This document shows, one piece after another, positions 26,427-34,731 of a DNA stretch of 64,000 nucleotides. The DNA is from Aldehydirespirator sp028819505 (GTDB lineage Bacteria > Actinomycetota > Acidimicrobiia > Acidimicrobiales > Aldehydirespiratoraceae), in the NCBI GenBank assembly GCA_965207755.1, contig OZ242297.1, forward strand, positions 3,658,001 to 3,722,000. Direction: 5' to 3'. Below the pieces are notes generated by a model, which saw nothing but the letters and a program-made list of their open reading frames with translations, was not told the origin of the DNA and searched no databases. Position numbers and translations under genes: made by a program. The stretch's first letter is position 1. Each line of letters begins with the position of its first letter.

Positions 26427-27818
26427 TCATGAGAGCTCCCCTATCCGCCTCTGGAGGTCCTGGATCCGGTCGAAGACGTCCTTGCGCTCGGTCATGTGGT
26501 GCTCGATCTTGCGCACGGCGTGGATGACGGTGGTGTGGTCGCGGTTGCCGAAGGCCCTGCCGATCTCCGGGTAGGACAGGTCGGTCATGTTCCTGGTCAC
26601 GTACATGGCGACTTGGCGGGCGTCGACGAGGGGCCTGCGCCGGCTACCTCCGGTGATCTGCTCGACCGAGAAGTCGAAGAGATCGGCCGTGGCGTCGAGG
26701 ATGCCTCCGACCGTGACCGGCGCCTTGACAGTGTTGCTGATCAAGTCGGCCAGGACGCGCTTGGCGAGTTCGTAGGAGCATGGTTGACCGGTGATATTGG
26801 CGTAGGCGGTGACCTTGATGAGGGCGCCCTCGAGCTCACGGATCGAGTCGGTGACGTTCTCAGCGATGAAGGAGAGGACGTCGCCTGGGATCTCGATGGC
26901 CGCCGACTCGGCCTTCTTCTCCAGGATGGCCAGCCGGGTGACCAGATCCGGGGGTTGGATGTCGGTGATGAGGCCCGACTTGAACCTGCTCCTGAGCCGG
27001 TCCTCCAGAGTGGGTATCGCATCGGGGGAGCGATCGGAGGACAGGACTATCTGCGCGCCGTTCTGCAGGAGGTCGTTGAACGTGTGGAAGAACTCCTCCT
27101 GAAGGCCGTCCTTGCCCTCCATGAACTGGATGTCGTCGACCAGCAGCACGTCGTTGCTCCGGTAGAGCAGCTTGAACTCCGGCTGGGTGCTGTTCCGTAT
27201 CGCCTGCACGAACTCGTTCAGGAAGGTCTCGCTGGTGACGTAGCGCACCTTGTAGGAGGGGTAGTGGCTGTTCACATAGTGGGCGATGGCCCTCAGGAGG
27301 TGGGTCTTGCCGAGGCCGGAGTCTCCGTGGATCAGCAGCGGGTTGTACGGCCCGGCCGGGGCCTCGGCCACAGCGAGCGCCGCCGCATGCGAGAACCGGT
27401 TGGAGGTTCCGGTCACGAACTGCTCGAAAGTCAAGCGAGCATGCGGCCTGGAGTCTCCGTTGGCACCCGCGGCGCCTGGGTCGGGCTCGGTGCCACGCAG
27501 GGCCGACGCCTCCTCCGCAGGCGCCTCCGCGTGGCTGGCTGAGAAGCGGTCGGTCTCGCCCCAGTCCGGGTCGATCTCGATCCGCACCATCACATCAGGC
27601 TCGGCGTCGTCCAGGGCGTCGGTCAGCAGATCGAAGTAGCGGCGCTCGATCCGGGCCTTCTGGAGGCTGGTAGGCACGACCAGCGTCAGGGACCGCTGGT
27701 CGAAGGCGGTTGCTCGGGCGCCGCTGAAGGTGGTTCGCCAGACGGCGTCGCTCACCTGGCTACGGATGTTCTGCGCGCAAGTGGTCCAGATCCGCTCCGC
27801 TTCGGCGTGGATGTTCAT
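26427..27818 (-). CDS. dnaA: Chromosomal replication initiator DnaA
   Basis: 463 residues from MNIHAEAERIWTTCAQNI, with AAAGGAG 12 bases upstream. Domain I is followed by a short linker, then the AAA+ core: GDSGLGKTHLLRAIAHY (Walker A), VLLVDDIQFMEGK (Walker B), and the sensor region TLEDRLRSRFKSGLI. Domain IV ends with the DnaA signature GNRDHTTVIHAVRKIE. The gene is read leftward away from the box cluster at 27835-27867. Confidence 0.98.
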   Translation of the reverse strand: MNIHAEAERIWTTCAQNIRSQVSDAVWRTTFSGARATAFDQRSLTLVVPTSLQKARIERRYFDLLTDALDDAEPDVMVRIEIDPDWGETDRFSASHAEAPAEEASALRGTEPDPGAAGANGDSRPHARLTFEQFVTGTSNRFSHAAALAVAEAPAGPYNPLLIHGDSGLGKTHLLRAIAHYVNSHYPSYKVRYVTSETFLNEFVQAIRNSTQPEFKLLYRSNDVLLVDDIQFMEGKDGLQEEFFHTFNDLLQNGAQIVLSSDRSPDAIPTLEDRLRSRFKSGLITDIQPPDLVTRLAILEKKAESAAIEIPGDVLSFIAENVTDSIRELEGALIKVTAYANITGQPCSYELAKRVLADLISNTVKAPVTVGGILDATADLFDFSVEQITGGSRRRPLVDARQVAMYVTRNMTDLSYPEIGRAFGNRDHTTVIHAVRKIEHHMTERKDVFDRIQDLQRRIGELS

Positions 27819-27834
27819 GTGCGTTGGATCTCCT

Positions 27835-27867
27835 TTCTCCACAGAATCGTCCACAAGATGTGGACAA
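27835..27867. promoter_or_regulatory. DnaA-box cluster
   Basis: Three 9-mers: TTCTCCACA (27835-27843) and TCGTCCACA (27847-27855) on the plus strand, and TTGTCCACA on the minus strand (27867-27859), a perfect actinobacterial DnaA box. The last two form an inverted pair separated by three bases, 30-50 bp before the dnaA start. Roles in origin firing and dnaA autoregulation are inferred. Confidence 0.75.
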
Positions 27868-28016
27868 GAGATCTCCGTGGCTCCCTTTGATGCAGGAGGA
27901 CGGCGCCCAGATCCGCTTGAAGTGGTGGGCAGCGGAAGGTAGCAGCATCCGCACCGGCTGCAAGTCGGCCGCCGGAGCGCGGGCAAACTGCAAGTTCAGG
28001 CTTGCTGAAGTCCAAG

Positions 28017-28044
28017 TTGACTACATCGACGTAAGATGTATGGC
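28017..28044 (+). promoter_or_regulatory. rpmH: Possible rpmH-rnpA promoter
   Basis: TTGACT (28017-28022) and TATGGC (28039-28044) are separated by 16 bases in the AT-richer part of the origin region, about 190 bp before rpmH. The spacing fits a sigma-70-type promoter; the long leader is unusual but not rare for rpmH. Confidence 0.4.
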
Positions 28045-28233
28045 ATACGTGTTCTTTGATCCGGTGCGGGACCGGTGGACGGTGGACGGCTCGCGGCGCC
28101 TGTCCGGGCCGGCTGGTTGTCGCAGCGCAGGGTCAGCCCTACGGTGGATGCCGACTGCCGTTCATCCACAGCATCGACCCGGATGGCGGCTCGTGTGGCG
28201 TGCTCGGAGCCGAGCAGGCCGGGGAGGATCTCC

Positions 28234-28368
28234 ATGAAGCGCCCTTTTCAGCCGAATATAAGAAAAAGGCATAAGAAGCACGGGTTCCGAGCGAGGATGA
28301 GGACACGCGGAGGTCGTGCGGTGCTGCGGGCGCGCCGCCGCCGCGGGCGGAGTCGGCTGGCCGCGTGA
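28234..28368 (+). CDS. rpmH: 50S ribosomal protein L34
   Basis: 44 residues, MKRPFQPNIRKRHKKHGFRA then MRTRGGRAVLRARR, the invariant L34 sequence pattern. GGGGAGGA lies seven bases upstream of ATG. The stop codon overlaps the GTG start of rnpA (GTGA). Confidence 0.98.
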   Translation: MKRPFQPNIRKRHKKHGFRARMRTRGGRAVLRARRRRGRSRLAA

Positions 28369-28688
28369 ACAGCCCGGCGATCAGCCGCGGCGCGCGTCAC
28401 GAAGCTGGAATGCCGGCCAGCGTTCGCCGCGGTCCTCTCAGGGTCTCGTACCGCGCCGTTCCGACAGACGCGCGCGTCATGTTCGCGGTGCCGAAGTCGG
28501 TGGGGACGGCGGTCGTGCGCAACCGGGCTCGTAGGCGGGTGCGGGAAGCCCTGCGCGAGCTCGCCGGCGACGGTACGATCACGCTGCGCGATGGAGAGTA
28601 TCGCCTGGGCATCTCGTCGTCGCTCGAGGGCCTGTCGGCCGCCGAGCTCCGTGAGACCTTGGGCGAGCTGCTGGGAGGCGTCCACTGA
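28365..28688 (+). CDS. rnpA: Ribonuclease P protein component
   Basis: 107 residues from a GTG overlapping the rpmH stop. The RNA-binding motif VGTAVVRNRARRRVREALRE is clear, preceded by VMFAVPKS. RnpA assists the RNase P RNA in 5' processing of tRNA. The N-terminal region is divergent from the usual RLxxxxdF helix. Its stop overlaps the yidD start by one base. Confidence 0.93.
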   Translation: MNSPAISRGARHEAGMPASVRRGPLRVSYRAVPTDARVMFAVPKSVGTAVVRNRARRRVREALRELAGDGTITLRDGEYRLGISSSLEGLSAAELRETLGELLGGVH

Positions 28689-28951
28689 TGCGCCGGCTTC
28701 CGGCACGAGTCGCCTGCGGCGCGATACGGGCTTACCGACTGGTCCGGGCCGGTCGCCCGCCGATGTGCCGGTACATGCCGTCGTGTTCGGCCTACGCGCT
28801 CGAGGCGCTGCAGAAGCACGGCACGGTGCGCGGCACGTGGCTGACGGCACGCCGCCTGGCCCGCTGTCACCCGTGGGGCTCGACGGGGTGGGATCCGGTG
28901 CCTGACGGACTGGGAGTCGCCGCTGCGACGGGGAAGTCCTCCGATGCTTGA
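28688..28951 (+). CDS. yidD: Membrane protein insertion efficiency factor YidD
   Basis: 87 residues with the YidD signature CRYMPSCSAYALEALQKHG and RRLARCHPWGSTGWDPVP. It is the small membrane-associated partner of the insertase YidC. The gene overlaps both rnpA (1 bp) and yidC (8 bp). Confidence 0.95.
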   Translation: MRRLPARVACGAIRAYRLVRAGRPPMCRYMPSCSAYALEALQKHGTVRGTWLTARRLARCHPWGSTGWDPVPDGLGVAAATGKSSDA

Positions 28952-30176
28952 TCCCCTGTTCGATGTCGTTACCGCAGTGCTGGCCTGGTTCTACTCGCTG
29001 TGGCCGTCCTACGGCATGGCCATTGCCTTCCTGACCCTGACCGCCATGATCGCGGTGACCCCCCTCACCCTGAAATCGACGCGAAGCATGCTGCAGATGC
29101 AGCAGCACATGCCTGCGGTGAAGAAGCTCCAGAGCCAGCACAGGGGCGATCGGCAGGCCATGAACGAGGCCACCATGGCCTACTACAGGGACCACGGGCT
29201 CAATCCGGCTGGATGCCTGCTCCCGATGCTGGTGCAGGGCCCGATCTTCCTCGTCATGTACCGGGTCGTGCATGGACTCACCAGGCGCACGACGGAGATC
29301 GGCACCCAACTCGGGTTCACGTCGCGCCGCTTCGCCGACAGTGCGTCCGGCGGGGTCGCCCAGTACGCCGAGACCCCGGTCTCGAGGGGCGAGCTTCCGT
29401 TCGACCCGGACTTCCTGTCCAGGGACAGCGACTTCTACGCACGCTTGAGCGACAACGTCGAGATGGTCTCTTGGGGCGTCGATCTGTCCCGGAGCGCGAG
29501 CTCGGCGATGGCTGCCGGCGTCGTCGCGGCGCTCCCCTACCTGCTGATGATGGTGATCGTGCTGGTCACCGGCCTCTACCAGCAGCGCCAGATCCAAGGC
29601 CGGCAGAACGTCGCAGCCGCCAATCCCCAGCAACAGATGATGATGAAGCTGATCCCGTACCTCCTGCCGGTCATCTCCTACGGGATCCCGGCCGCGGTGG
29701 TGATCTACTTCATCGTCTCGAACACGGTCCGGATCGCGCAGCAGGCCTACATCACCCGGTCCTTCTACCGGGGGGAGGATTCTCTCGGGGCGCAGGTTGC
29801 CAAGCAGCGTTCGGCCGCGGAGGCCGAAGGCGCCGGCGCAGCCGGGACCCAGGACCGACCGTCGAGATCGGCGACTGAGAGCAAGGGTGCTCCGACGCCG
29901 AGGAGGGACGCCAGATCCAAGGCGCCTGCGCGCAAGCGGGCTCAGGGTTCGGGCGGGGCGCCTGCGCGCAAGCGGGCTCAGGGTTCGGGCGGGGCGCCTG
30001 CGCAAAAGAGGACGCCGCCGCAGGCAAGGACGGCAGAACAACGGGGACGGACCGGCAAGGCGCCCTCGCGGGGCCGATCCGGCGCCCGGCCGGGCGGCGG
30101 CCGCGTCACGCCGCCCGGCTCGACCGCGAGGCGCCCCAGCCAGAATCGCAGCCGCAGCAAGAAGAAGAGGCGCTGA
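28944..30176 (+). CDS. yidC: Membrane protein insertase YidC/Oxa1
   Basis: 410 residues. The insertase core is recognisable from AVTPLTLKSTRSMLQMQQHM, the conserved first cytoplasmic hairpin, GLNPAGCLLPMLVQGPIF, and two C-terminal membrane helices (LLMMVIVLVTGLYQQRQI, YGIPAAVVIYFIVSNTVRI). The cytoplasmic tail from about residue 290 is about 120 residues of Lys/Arg-rich low-complexity sequence ending in RSRSKKKRR. It contains two 12-residue repeats (APARKRAQGSGG). Basic tails are known to help YidC bind ribosomes. Confidence 0.96.
   Translation: MLDPLFDVVTAVLAWFYSLWPSYGMAIAFLTLTAMIAVTPLTLKSTRSMLQMQQHMPAVKKLQSQHRGDRQAMNEATMAYYRDHGLNPAGCLLPMLVQGPIFLVMYRVVHGLTRRTTEIGTQLGFTSRRFADSASGGVAQYAETPVSRGELPFDPDFLSRDSDFYARLSDNVEMVSWGVDLSRSASSAMAAGVVAALPYLLMMVIVLVTGLYQQRQIQGRQNVAAANPQQQMMMKLIPYLLPVISYGIPAAVVIYFIVSNTVRIAQQAYITRSFYRGEDSLGAQVAKQRSAAEAEGAGAAGTQDRPSRSATESKGAPTPRRDARSKAPARKRAQGSGGAPARKRAQGSGGAPAQKRTPPQARTAEQRGRTGKAPSRGRSGARPGGGRVTPPGSTARRPSQNRSRSKKKRR
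29922..29993 (+). repeat. 36-bp tandem repeat in the yidC tail
   Basis: Two identical 36-bp units, 29922-29957 and 29958-29993, then a partial third. Each encodes APARKRAQGSGG. Perfect identity at DNA level indicates recent duplication. Confidence 0.88.
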
Positions 30177-30207
30177 GGGTCGCGCCGCACGAAGGAGTTC
30201 TTCTGGA

Positions 30208-31116
30208 ATGGAATGGTTGGAAGTCAGAGCAACGACGGTGGAAGATGCCAAGGAGCAGGCTCTCGTTCATCTCGGCGTCGACGAGTCGGACGCAGAGTTC
30301 GAAGTGCTCTCGGAAGCGAAGACGGGGCTGTTCGGGAGGATCAAGCAGGAGGCTCGGGTGCGGGCTCGGGTGCTCCCCACGCCGGTGCGCCCGAAGGATG
30401 GCAGAAGCAGAGGTCACAACAGTCGCCGGTCAGGATCCTCACGACGAGCCGGATCCTCGCGAGCGCCCGTGAAGGCAGCGCCGGAACCAGCTGCTCGCTC
30501 CCGCCGCAGGGACTCGTCTCGTTCGGGCCCCCGACGGTCTGCGGGCGGTGAGGACGACGCTCGTGACAAACCCCAGGTAGAGCGCCGGAAGGCACTTGAC
30601 ACGAAAGAGGATGCAAAAGCCATGATAATAGACTATACTGATGGTCCTTCGCTGTTGGAGCAAGCCGATCTTGCCGAGACCTTCGTTCGGGGCGTCACGG
30701 AACTGCTGGGCGTTGCCGTCACGTTCAAGCGGCATGACTTGGAGAACGGCATCATGCGGATCGAGGCGAGCGGAGACGGAATCGGGATCTTGATCGGCCG
30801 CCGGGGTGGTACAGCCCAGGCAGTCGATGAGCTGGTTCGGACGGTGCTGCAACGATCCGGCGGAACGACCAGGGAGGGCAAGATCCGGATGGACATGGGC
30901 GGGGTTCGTGCTCGCCGTGCCTCAGCGTTGGCAGAGTTCACTCGCACGATGGCTGAGGAGTCCATCGAGACACGCTCGGAGATCGCCCTCGAGCCGATGA
31001 ACCGGATGGATCGCAAGATCGTCCACGACGTGATCTCCAAGATGAGCGGTGTGGAGAGCCGGAGCGAAGGCGAGGATCCTCACCGGCGGGTGATCATCAC
31101 AGCCGCTCCCGACTGA
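30208..31116 (+). CDS. jag: Jag/KhpB-like RNA-binding protein (Jag-N, KH and R3H domains)
   Basis: 302 residues from MEWLEVRATTVEDAKEQALV, with GAAGGAG upstream. The N-terminal Jag domain (GLFGRIKQEARVRARV) is followed by a basic, low-complexity linker, the KH-type segment RIEASGDGIGILIGRRGGTA, and the R3H segment SIETRSEIALEPMNRMDRKI with its conserved Arg and His. Jag proteins bind RNA and affect cell elongation. Position after yidC is conserved. Confidence 0.94.
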   Translation: MEWLEVRATTVEDAKEQALVHLGVDESDAEFEVLSEAKTGLFGRIKQEARVRARVLPTPVRPKDGRSRGHNSRRSGSSRRAGSSRAPVKAAPEPAARSRRRDSSRSGPRRSAGGEDDARDKPQVERRKALDTKEDAKAMIIDYTDGPSLLEQADLAETFVRGVTELLGVAVTFKRHDLENGIMRIEASGDGIGILIGRRGGTAQAVDELVRTVLQRSGGTTREGKIRMDMGGVRARRASALAEFTRTMAEESIETRSEIALEPMNRMDRKIVHDVISKMSGVESRSEGEDPHRRVIITAAPD

Positions 31117-31246
31117 GCATGCGACGTACCCTCCGCGCCATTCGCTAGTGGTCCGTCGCGGATGCCATGATCCGGACCGTCCTCGGGTCCAGGCAGCTGG
31201 ACGGGTCCGTCATGCGGAGCAATGTTTCTCCGACGTACCGCTAGCC

Positions 31247-31876
31247 GTGATCGAGCCGGCACTTCTGGAGCGGCTGGACCGAGCGTGGCTGCCGGCTCGG
31301 GCCGCGGGGGCCATCGGAGGGACTTCAATTGAGGCTCTTCGCCTTCACGCCGGCGGGTACGTGCTGGATTGTTGGCGGACACTGCCGGAGGGACGCTTTG
31401 TGGACTGCGGCACCGGGGCCGGCGTGTTGGGGGTGCTTCTGGCCCTTGAACTGCCTGGGTCGCAGTGGCGCCTGGTGGACGCTCGGGAGCGACGGTGCGA
31501 GATGGCGCAGCGAGCTGTGGCCGCGACGGGCCTCACGGAGCGGGTCACGGTCGAGCACGCCCTAGTGGACGAGATGGCTCGGGCCGACGGCCGGGGAGGG
31601 TACGACGGAGCGGTGGCACGCTCATTCGGTCCAGTGCCGGAACTTGCAGAGTGCGCCCTGCCGCTGCTGAACGAAGGTGGCACGCTCGTGGTCTCCGTCT
31701 CGGCGTCGACGGCGGGGCGTTGGCAGCGGATGCCCTTGGCGGAGCGGACTGGTTGTGAGATAGAGGGAGCTTGGACGACACCGCACGGCAGGTACCTCTC
31801 GGTCATGAGATTCGGGCCGATCCCGGCGGACCTTCCCCGACGCCGCCCGGCGCGGAGGCGCTGTCCTTTGGGCTAG
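31247..31876 (+). CDS. rsmG: 16S rRNA (guanine-N7) methyltransferase RsmG-like
   Basis: 209 residues from a GTG at 31247 (a GTG at 31148 would add 33). The AdoMet-binding motif is FVDCGTGAGVLGVLLALELP, followed by WRLVDARERRCEMAQRAVAA and YDGAVARSFGPVPELAECAL. Position between jag and parA identifies it as RsmG (GidB), which methylates G527 of 16S rRNA. It is diverged: the usual GSGAGxPGIP is GTGAGVLGVL. Confidence 0.85.
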   Translation: MIEPALLERLDRAWLPARAAGAIGGTSIEALRLHAGGYVLDCWRTLPEGRFVDCGTGAGVLGVLLALELPGSQWRLVDARERRCEMAQRAVAATGLTERVTVEHALVDEMARADGRGGYDGAVARSFGPVPELAECALPLLNEGGTLVVSVSASTAGRWQRMPLAERTGCEIEGAWTTPHGRYLSVMRFGPIPADLPRRRPARRRCPLG

Positions 31877-31902
31877 CGGCCCGGAGCCAGTTGCTCCTCC
31901 GG

Positions 31903-31918
31903 TGTTTCACATGAAACA
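31903..31918. promoter_or_regulatory. parS site
   Basis: TGTTTCACATGAAACA differs at one base from the ParB-binding consensus TGTTTCACGTGAAACA. It lies 80 bp upstream of the parA ATG, about 4 kb from the origin. ParB encoded just downstream should load here. Confidence 0.9.
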
Positions 31919-31997
31919 CGAGGGGATGCTTGACTTGCTGGGGGTGGTATGGGACCGTACCCGGGAGCCGCTGCGACAGGGAGTCGACGCCGTGGGC

Positions 31998-32786
31998 ATG
32001 ACAGAACGAGCCGGCCCGAGTCACGCTCGAGTCTTCGCGGTCGCCAACCAGAAGGGCGGCGTCGGCAAGACGACCGCAACCGTGAACCTCTCAGCGTGCT
32101 TCGCCGAGAAGGGGATCAAGACCCTCATCGTGGATCTCGATCCCCAGGCCAACGCAACCACTGGAGTGGGCTTGGACCCGCGAGCACTAGACGGGTCGAT
32201 CTACGACGTGCTGCTCCAAGATCTCGAACTCGAGGAGATCATTGAACCGACAATGATCAAGGGTCTGCACATCGCTCCCTCCAACCTCGATCTCGCCGGC
32301 GCCGAAATCGAACTCGTGCCTGCTCTCAGCAGGGAGCGGAGACTCCGGGACGCCTTGCCGGGGGCGGTCAGGGAGTACGACCTGATCATGATCGACTGCC
32401 CGCCCTCGCTAGGCTTGCTGACGATCAACGGCCTTGCGGCAGCCGACGAGGTCGTCGTTCCCATCCAGACCGAGTACTTCGCGCTCGAGGGTTTGGCCCA
32501 GCTCGTCAAGAACATCGAGCTGGTGCAGCGCAGCCTCAATCCCGACTTGGAACTGACAAGACTGATCCTCACCATGTACGACGCTCGCACGAATCTCTCA
32601 CGGGATGTCGCCCGAGAGGTTCGGACACACTACGGCGACAAGGTCTGCTGGCAGGTCGTGCCGCGTACCGTGCGTCTCAGCGAGGCGCCGTCCTTCGGTC
32701 AACCCATCATTCTCTACGACCCTTCATCCAAGGGGGCAAGAGCGTTCCGCGACCTGGCAGAGGAGGTGCTCCGTGGCGCGTCGTAG
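31998..32786 (+). CDS. parA: Chromosome-partitioning ATPase ParA
   Basis: 262 residues from MTERAGPSHARVFAVANQ. The deviant Walker A motif NQKGGVGKTTATVNLSACFA, the switch DLDPQANATTGVG and LIMIDCPPSLGLLT are intact. An in-frame GTG at 31902 would overlap the parS site and is unlikely. ParA drives segregation of ParB-bound origins. The stop overlaps parB by 14 bp. Confidence 0.97.
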   Translation: MTERAGPSHARVFAVANQKGGVGKTTATVNLSACFAEKGIKTLIVDLDPQANATTGVGLDPRALDGSIYDVLLQDLELEEIIEPTMIKGLHIAPSNLDLAGAEIELVPALSRERRLRDALPGAVREYDLIMIDCPPSLGLLTINGLAAADEVVVPIQTEYFALEGLAQLVKNIELVQRSLNPDLELTRLILTMYDARTNLSRDVAREVRTHYGDKVCWQVVPRTVRLSEAPSFGQPIILYDPSSKGARAFRDLAEEVLRGAS

Positions 32787-33639
32787 CGGTCTCGGGAAGG
32801 GTCTGGAAGCCCTGATCCCGGCCGATCCGGATCCCGCAGCTTCGATCTTCCAGGAGATCGACATCAGTCATATCGTCCCGAATCCGTACCAGCCGAGGGA
32901 ACGCTTCGAGGAGGAGTCCCTGGGTTCGTTGGCTGCGTCTATAGCTGAGGTCGGAGTGATCCAACCGGTAATTGTACGAAAAATATCAGAAGGGTATGAA
33001 CTTGTGGCAGGAGAGCGGCGCTGGCGAGCTGCTCAACGGGCCGGCCTCCGAGACATCCCGGCGCTCGTGCGGGATGCGGATGACAGGGGCGCCCTCGAGG
33101 CCGCGGTGGTCGAGAACGTGCATCGCCAAGACCTGAATGCCTTGGAGGAGGCCGCCGCCTACCGGCAGCTGATCGACGATTTCGGACTGACCCAGGAGGA
33201 TGTGGCCGCCCGGGTCGGTCGCTCCCGCCCCGCAGTGGCGAACACCATGAGGCTCCTGAACCTGGCGCCGGCCCTGCAGCGCCTCGTCGTCGAGGGTGAT
33301 CTCTCGGCAGGCCACGGTCGGGCGCTGCTGGCCCTCGAAGACGAGTCAGCCCGGCAGGCTCTGGCTGCCGAGATCGTTCGAGAGGGCTTGACGGTCCGTG
33401 AGGCGGAACGCAGGGTCGCCGAGCTCCACGCGGCACCGGGGCAGTCGGCGCCGTCCGATCACGACGACGAGGCGTCCACGCCCGACGAGTTGCAGGCCGG
33501 AATCCTCGAGCTCGAAGATCTACTCTCGACAAGGCTCGACACTCCGGTGTCGGTGCGGTTGGGCAAGGGAAGGGGCAGGATCACGATCCAGTTCAGCGGG
33601 CTGTCCGACCTCGAGCGGATCTATCGCCTCATTGCGTGA
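32773..33639 (+). CDS. parB: Chromosome-partitioning protein ParB
   Basis: 288 residues from a GTG with GAGGAGG inside the parA end. Conserved blocks are ISHIVPNPYQPRERFEEESL, the CTP-binding motif LVAGERRWRAAQRAGL, the HTH (GLTQEDVAARVGRSRPAVAN) and LSAGHGRALLALED. The C-terminal dimerisation end is RITIQFSGLSDLERIYRLIA. It binds the parS site in the parA leader. Confidence 0.97.
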   Translation: MARRSGLGKGLEALIPADPDPAASIFQEIDISHIVPNPYQPRERFEEESLGSLAASIAEVGVIQPVIVRKISEGYELVAGERRWRAAQRAGLRDIPALVRDADDRGALEAAVVENVHRQDLNALEEAAAYRQLIDDFGLTQEDVAARVGRSRPAVANTMRLLNLAPALQRLVVEGDLSAGHGRALLALEDESARQALAAEIVREGLTVREAERRVAELHAAPGQSAPSDHDDEASTPDELQAGILELEDLLSTRLDTPVSVRLGKGRGRITIQFSGLSDLERIYRLIA

Positions 33640-33663
33640 CGAGCTGGGCCGGTTGCACGATAT

Positions 33664-34710
33664 TCACTGCAATCCGGGGTCGACGCACCAGTCGGTGATC
33701 GCATCAGCGAGAGCGCTCGCGATGTGGGGCGCCCGCGGCACGACGGCTGGTCCAGGACCGATGCGGCACCAGACCGCGGGCATCCGTGTCTCGCGAAGAA
33801 TGGACAGCCGCATCGGCGTCGCGGGGGCGGGCTCGGCGAGCCAGGGCGCGAGCGCGGCCGAGCACCGTTGGGCCAGGGCCCGGCCCCCGACCGACTCGAA
33901 CCCGCTCATGGCGAAGTACGCGACGCCGAAGTTGTCGCCGGCCAGCGTCACGCCGAGGTATATGTCGCCGTTCCACTGATTCGAGGTTCGAGCCTGGTGA
34001 CTGAGGTCGGGCGTGCTGAACGACAGGACGTCCGCCCCGACCTGGCGCAGGCGGCGGGCGGTCGCCTGAGCGATCACGGGCAGTTCGCCGGTGTCGCCCA
34101 CCACGATGCGCTTCCCCTCCACCCGGTTGGGCTGGAGGCGCAGCCGCTCGTGCTCGCGCACCTCGGCGATCGTCAGCCGGCGGGTGGTTCGCGATGTGAG
34201 CCTGTCCAGCGCGTCGATGGTCGACCGTCCGACAACCCCGTCGTCAGGAAGGCCTGCATTCTGCTGGAACTGCTGGACCGCCCTGTGGGTCCGGGGGCCG
34301 AGGATGCCGTCGACCCAGTGGGGATCGAAGCCGAGCTGCCCGAGCCGGCGCTGGAGCTCCGCCACGTCATCGCCCCGCATCATCGGGTCGCGGTAGTAGA
34401 GGAGCCGGTCACCGAGCCGGTGATCGGCTTCGACGAGGGCGGTCCATGACTGCGGACCGCAGATCCCGTCGACCACCAGGCCGCGGTCGCTCTGGAAGCG
34501 ACGCAGCGAAGCCTCGGTCTCGGTGCCGAACTCCTGCGGTTCCCCGTCGGTGCGGTAGCCGATCAGGGCGAGCCTGCGCTGGAGATCGCGGACGGCGTCG
34601 CCCGAGTCGCCCCGTCGAAGCGGCAGGCCGTGAGGCTGCCGGGTTGCGCTGGGTGGCCCGGCCCCGTGAGGCTGCGGGGCGCCGCCGGACTGTGGTGCTG
34701 GAGTCGGCAC
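33664..34710 (-). CDS. cwlM: CwlM-like protein: two peptidoglycan-binding domains plus amidase-like domain
   Basis: 348 residues, GTG start. Two PG_binding_1 repeats are visible (VRDLQRRLALIGYRTDGE and DVAELQRRLGQLGFDPHWVD). The C-terminal domain follows the amidase_3 fold (GKRIVVGDTGE, RMPAVWCRIG) but the zinc-ligand histidines and glutamate of active amidases are missing: GDTGE stands where DPGHGG is expected and no HxN is seen. In mycobacteria CwlM at this locus is a regulator of MurA rather than a hydrolase, and the shared order parB-cwlM-trxA-trxB supports the same identity here. Confidence 0.85.
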   Translation of the reverse strand: MPTPAPQSGGAPQPHGAGPPSATRQPHGLPLRRGDSGDAVRDLQRRLALIGYRTDGEPQEFGTETEASLRRFQSDRGLVVDGICGPQSWTALVEADHRLGDRLLYYRDPMMRGDDVAELQRRLGQLGFDPHWVDGILGPRTHRAVQQFQQNAGLPDDGVVGRSTIDALDRLTSRTTRRLTIAEVREHERLRLQPNRVEGKRIVVGDTGELPVIAQATARRLRQVGADVLSFSTPDLSHQARTSNQWNGDIYLGVTLAGDNFGVAYFAMSGFESVGGRALAQRCSAALAPWLAEPAPATPMRLSILRETRMPAVWCRIGPGPAVVPRAPHIASALADAITDWCVDPGLQ

Positions 34711-34731
34711 GCCGCCGCGGCCGGTTTGCGA

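Larger units (their letters stand above)
27819..28233. other. Probable replication origin region (dnaA-rpmH intergenic)
   Basis: 415 bp without a gene, between divergent dnaA and rpmH. Coding strand switches here: the replication genes read left and the ribosomal/partition genes read right, as expected for leading-strand genes around oriC. It holds three near-consensus DnaA boxes beside dnaA, one more (TCATCCACA, 28162-28170), and an AT-richer segment around 28000-28060. The dnaA and rpmH promoters must also lie here. Confidence 0.65.

Noticed and set aside
28248..30251. A 667-codon minus-strand open frame across rnpA, yidD and yidC
   Set aside because: Antisense to well-conserved genes; its repetitive RRRPARTLSPLA sequence is just the complement of the yidC tail repeats.
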